A stretch of DNA of 41,601 nt from Elusimicrobia bacterium RIFOXYD2_FULL_34_15 (GTDB lineage: Bacteria > Elusimicrobiota > UBA8919). The stretch is from contig MGVS01000052.1 of the NCBI GenBank assembly GCA_001800605.1, positions 7,095 to 48,695 of the forward strand. Reading direction: 5' to 3'. Shown piece by piece: positions 39,201 through 41,601 of this stretch; the stretch's first letter is position 1, and every line of letters starts with the position of its first letter. The notes beneath the pieces were generated by a model. It saw nothing but the letters and a program-made list of their open reading frames with translations, was not told the DNA's origin and did no database searches. Made by a program: the position numbers and the translations under genes.

Positions 39201-41412
39201 CTTAAGATTAGTTGATATAAACAAGGATTCAAAACCTGATACCATCACAAGTGACGAAGGAATTATTAGCATCGTTGGTAATCCTTCGCTTACTAATATA
39301 TCACAAATAAAAATTCTTGTCCGGAACGATACCGCATTTCAAATCAAAGACGGTGAAATTTGGCTGGATGAAATATTTTTAGATCGGTCCTGGCAAATAA
39401 CAGGATTTGCAACCAGGGAAAATGTAGATTTTACCATTCCGGACTGGACAACTTTTGGCGGAAGATACAAATTTGTTAACCGTGATTTCCAGACACTTAC
39501 GACTCAAATATCAAACCAGGATAATGAAGAAATGTCTGCTTATTTTAATATGCCCCAGATTTGGGTTCTGAAACCTTCTTTTCTTAGCTGGATTTCCGTC
39601 CCTCTTAATACTTCAGTTTCAAAAACATTAACAACAACACCTTCATCTTTTCAGACAGGAGATCCAAATTTAGTTTCTATTCTATCTCAGGGAAAGGTTG
39701 TTTCAGTCTCAGGTAACGCTTCAACATCAGTTACAATCCCCTTATTACCCAGGGTGGGCGGATCTTATTCAAAATCGATAACAGATTCAAATAGTATATC
39801 ACAGCGTGATGAAACCAATACATTTAACGGGACTATTGATTATGTTAATCCAATAAAACTTTACATAACCCCGAACAATATATCCGGATCGATTTCAAGA
39901 ACTGATGCATACAGAGGAAAAACTCGGGAAAAGTTTTCTAATTTCAGGGATTTATTGCAAAAAACAACAGACTGGGAATTATTGACATATACTAATGAAT
40001 ATTCAGGGCAAACATCTTTCACACCATTAGGATGGACTGATTCTTGGTTTGGCATACAACAATTTTCAAATCTTTCCCTTGTACCAAACTATAAATTTAC
40101 AGTAATAAGAGAAAAAAAACGATTATCGATTGAAGAAGATACTGACTATCCAAAAAGTGATGCACAGTCAGCGTCTTTATCAACATCATTCAGTGTGTTC
40201 CCGTGGTTTCAGCCGTCAGCATCTTACAATACAACAATTAACCAATCTTACAACTTGAGCTCTTCAACATCTCAGCTTACAGGTCCTGCAACAGGTCAAA
40301 TTGAAGCTAAAACAAAAAATATAGAAAGAACTTCGGGAGGAAATGTATCAATTGCATTGACACCAAAAGATATAATAGATTTTAAACCTATTAACTCTCT
40401 TTCATTAAATTCATCGTATGAAATTTCTGATGGGGATTCGTATGAAAATGTTAGAAAACAATCATATATTTATAATAAACTTTGGATTAGAAAATCCTTA
40501 TCGTTGAATAATTTTGAGGCAAAAAGAAAGTCATTGACTATATCTGATACCTATAGGGTAAATGCCAGATGGCTGCCTTTTGAATTTATTAACTTTGGCG
40601 GAAGATTATCACCTATAAGTACAATCAATACATCGTCAGCCTTTTCAAAAACTGACAGAAATAGTGAAGTAACAGGTACAAGAAGCCGTTCAATAACAAG
40701 AAACTGGCCTGATGTTTCTGCCGGAATAACAGAAACTGAAAAAATATTATTTATTGAAAAAGTGATTTCTGATACCCAGGCAAATTTAAGATATACTAAA
40801 AGAACAAATAGTGATTTTTCTTTTGGTGAAGAAACTAAATTATCACGTTCGATTTCAAATTCTTATGATTACAGGTTTAATATTATAAAAAAATTCGACT
40901 GTTTTACCTCATATAGTGTTTCTACAGATTTCAATAAAGCTGTTCTACAAGATAAAGTTACAGGCGATGCAAAATCGCAAAGTGCGGCATTTCAGGTGGG
41001 TTATAGAATAAATGACCTTAGGTTTACTCCAAGGTATGACTGGAAAAAAGATTTTTCTGTAGATGGTACACCAACAATATTACAAGATGCTGTGAATCAT
41101 GCTTTTTCAATGGGAATTAATTATGATGTATCAAAGCCGATTACCTGGAAAATACCATTTACATCTACAATATTAGATCTAAAAAACAGACTAACAACTA
41201 CTACTAACATAAAATATGCAAGAAATATAGATAGACGTGAAGCAAACAATAATACTGATACCTATTCGCTATCTCTAAGCGGGGACTATACGATTTCAGA
41301 TAATCTCAGGGTAGACCTTGGCTCATCAGGATCGCTTTTTAAAAACCGTAACAGAAAAGAAGATGATTACTACACTTTAGAAATCTCCGCAGCACTTACC
41401 ATAACATTCTAA
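36211..41412 (+). CDS. sprA: SprA/Sov-family giant outer-membrane beta-barrel (T9SS translocon-like)
   Basis: A 1733-aa exported protein with a signal peptide (MKKYLIFISISLILLASVSILFAEE). In Bacteroidota, SprA forms the 36-strand T9SS outer-membrane channel. Family features in order are: SLPGTEFVSYNKAAFGAMGR with the following VFSRTKGTTEIKRFSG; SYLRRKYYRLN; VDFEAGTFRFTDG; LMDGRTLIRDQDYFMDYDSG; ITYEWAPFG; ALIENMEGVKQADIMP near residue 614 (matching SprA '(D)DFEG.....I'), then WKISSNP; acidic repeats DSDNDGILESEDKNSDGILN and DTEDLDGDGVLR; and a long C-terminal series of beta strands ending LTITF. Bacteroidota SprA is usually about 2400 aa, so this is a short version. It is preceded by a strong promoter and long leader. 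The family is well supported; that it works as a T9SS translocon here is inference. Confidence 0.87.
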   Translation: MKKYLIFISISLILLASVSILFAEESFSAGDFDIDDWQQIRKEKEEKTFKEEEIKIAAPESLQVSSATKTSGPSLRSILSEGIEFPYESKLEVTDFSGISGISGRKFIGMKYSVTKYLHKDENNVSSNRNLGTSGFELNQQLQVRVKGTIKKKITVNVDYDDTVENKKDISIMYRGDPEELVQEAAFGDITLSLPGTEFVSYNKAAFGAMGRLKYRKANLYGVFSRTKGTTEIKRFSGATTFEKRDINDTSYLRRKYYRLNLDSSHLPIKPGTEKIYIDDRIATNNTILTSTITVSIFGVPNSTFSITADLLYSGSDYTIDYEKGIIIFKKSINQNFIIAVDYEKEDGTRVIDDNPSSTYKMIKDENETLAYELKNYYSIGHTKIVRDDNRGNFIFRVLDLNRTQVLIIGTTNVAYPGFVEVDFEAGTFRFTDGKGNDVEPFPSTVYTNSPTRSFIIYIEYRYRTKSYLVRPNIIPQSEKILMDGRTLIRDQDYFMDYDSGFITFMNEEKINDSTLIEITYEWAPFGGQMDQTVVGVRSEYAPFDNISIGSTFLYNFPAKPLTSPDVRSTPESISVYEVDTRASFNNVPLQPVISGEYAGSTRDLNTFGNALIENMEGVKQADIMPTDRDSWKISSNPTSDVTTKDSFVWGNMDVKNGDINPSVPERERDSTQQVLSINYKLNAGKEASLIFPISKIGVDYTKKLFLDFWMYGDNSGNNINIAAGSLNEDSDNDGILESEDKNSDGILNPGEDIGILFHHPDGQITIIGANNGKIDTEDLDGDGVLRRNDNISGNFDISNFTNSDGSIGFKDESGIVYNSISWTGWKHFIVPLGDVTTWETVKQIRLTIKSNFGDTILRNIEFTQLSFVGNKWEKPTIFGTGEMTATGINNIDNTGYVPLYAQFPSVYKDLYNLGAIDLDQKKEQALALRYTLDSGSTGTTKVVFSNSADYSKHKELTYFLWGNEAKGATFAIQFGADSAYYEHRIIPNWIGWKKITLRLVDINKDSKPDTITSDEGIISIVGNPSLTNISQIKILVRNDTAFQIKDGEIWLDEIFLDRSWQITGFATRENVDFTIPDWTTFGGRYKFVNRDFQTLTTQISNQDNEEMSAYFNMPQIWVLKPSFLSWISVPLNTSVSKTLTTTPSSFQTGDPNLVSILSQGKVVSVSGNASTSVTIPLLPRVGGSYSKSITDSNSISQRDETNTFNGTIDYVNPIKLYITPNNISGSISRTDAYRGKTREKFSNFRDLLQKTTDWELLTYTNEYSGQTSFTPLGWTDSWFGIQQFSNLSLVPNYKFTVIREKKRLSIEEDTDYPKSDAQSASLSTSFSVFPWFQPSASYNTTINQSYNLSSSTSQLTGPATGQIEAKTKNIERTSGGNVSIALTPKDIIDFKPINSLSLNSSYEISDGDSYENVRKQSYIYNKLWIRKSLSLNNFEAKRKSLTISDTYRVNARWLPFEFINFGGRLSPISTINTSSAFSKTDRNSEVTGTRSRSITRNWPDVSAGITETEKILFIEKVISDTQANLRYTKRTNSDFSFGEETKLSRSISNSYDYRFNIIKKFDCFTSYSVSTDFNKAVLQDKVTGDAKSQSAAFQVGYRINDLRFTPRYDWKKDFSVDGTPTILQDAVNHAFSMGINYDVSKPITWKIPFTSTILDLKNRLTTTTNIKYARNIDRREANNNTDTYSLSLSGDYTISDNLRVDLGSSGSLFKNRNRKEDDYYTLEISAALTITF

Positions 41413-41601
41413 TTAATAAAAAGCAGTGCGATAGCGGGATGGTGGGATTGTGCTATAGTGCAAGGCATTTTCTATGAACTCTCAACCATGTACTTAATTT
41501 ACTATTTTAGGTCTGTCCCGCCAAAATGATAATGTCTTGTATGACCAAAGTAGAAATGTCCTGAAATAGCTATGGTATAATGCCTGTAACCAGGAGGGCA
41601 T
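41413..41601 (+). mobile_element. Possible left end of an insertion sequence, cut by the window edge
   Basis: After sprA come degenerate GTGCGATAG/GATTGTGC words. From about 41514 there is TGTCCCGCCAAAATGATAATG, with the direct repeat AATGTCTTG (41531) and AATGTCCTG (41555) around TGACCAAAGTAG. TATAAT (41576-41581) and AGGAGG (41592-41597) follow immediately before the window ends. A strong promoter and ribosome site behind short direct repeats is the layout of an IS left end ahead of an integrase-type transposase. The TGACCAAAGTAGAAATGTCC wording resembles IS481-like ends as I recall them. No transposase is visible. Confidence 0.38.

Overview
This window is about 41.6 kb of AT-rich DNA (roughly one third G+C by eye). 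It probably comes from an uncultured, likely anaerobic, diderm bacterium. A diderm envelope is indicated by an LptF/LptG pair, WbpL/WbpM-type O-antigen genes, several outer-membrane beta-barrel proteins and a SprA/Sov-family giant barrel. SprA is best known as the type IX secretion (T9SS) translocon of Bacteroidota and related FCB lineages. The short SprA, the low G+C and the many small intergenic palindromes suggest a candidate-phylum metagenome assembly, but I cannot name the phylum from sequence alone. No rRNA, tRNA or CRISPR array was seen.

Region 1 (1-14893, all +) is a tightly packed surface-polysaccharide cluster. It starts with a methyltransferase cut by the window edge. A UDP-2-acetamido-2,6-dideoxy-L-hexose module follows: FnlA-type dehydratase, RmlD-like reductase, FnlC-type 2-epimerase and a WbuB-type transferase. 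Then comes a WbpV-WbpL-WbpM block in the order known from Pseudomonas aeruginosa O6 (UDP-D-QuiNAc synthesis and transfer to undecaprenyl phosphate). GT4 glycosyltransferases, a Wzy/WaaL-like membrane protein, a second methyltransferase and a B12-binding radical SAM protein complete the region.

Region 2 (15106-25045, all +) holds more GT4 enzymes, a polyprenyl-phosphate-mannose-synthase-like GT2 followed by a GT-C membrane transferase, a second initiating sugar-phosphate transferase (WcaJ/WbaP type), and a mannose-nucleotide module (nucleotidyltransferase, mannose-6-phosphate-isomerase-like cupin, phosphomannomutase). Dispersed repeats fill the gaps between its blocks. Region 3 (25236-27891) is metK and ahcY, which supply and recycle the methyl donor.

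Region 4 (27986-41412) is an envelope/secretion region: a large PorV/TraF-like barrel, an M6-type metalloprotease with a FlgD-like C-terminal domain, a PorV-like barrel fused to a CsgG-like domain, a divergent lptF-lptG pair, and the 1733-residue SprA-family protein. Together these look like part of a T9SS-like export system with a candidate cargo; that reading is inference. The right edge carries what may be the end of an insertion sequence.

The least expected features are non-coding. A ~120-nt element with nested hairpins occurs three times; one copy split a former ATGA gene junction and left a 27-nt duplication whose differences are all synonymous. Another palindromic family lies in the leaders of two neighbouring exported-protein genes, where it forms a long inverted repeat around the start region and creates a small leader ORF. 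A consensus promoter, ~250-nt untranslated stretch and terminator-like hairpin precede sprA.
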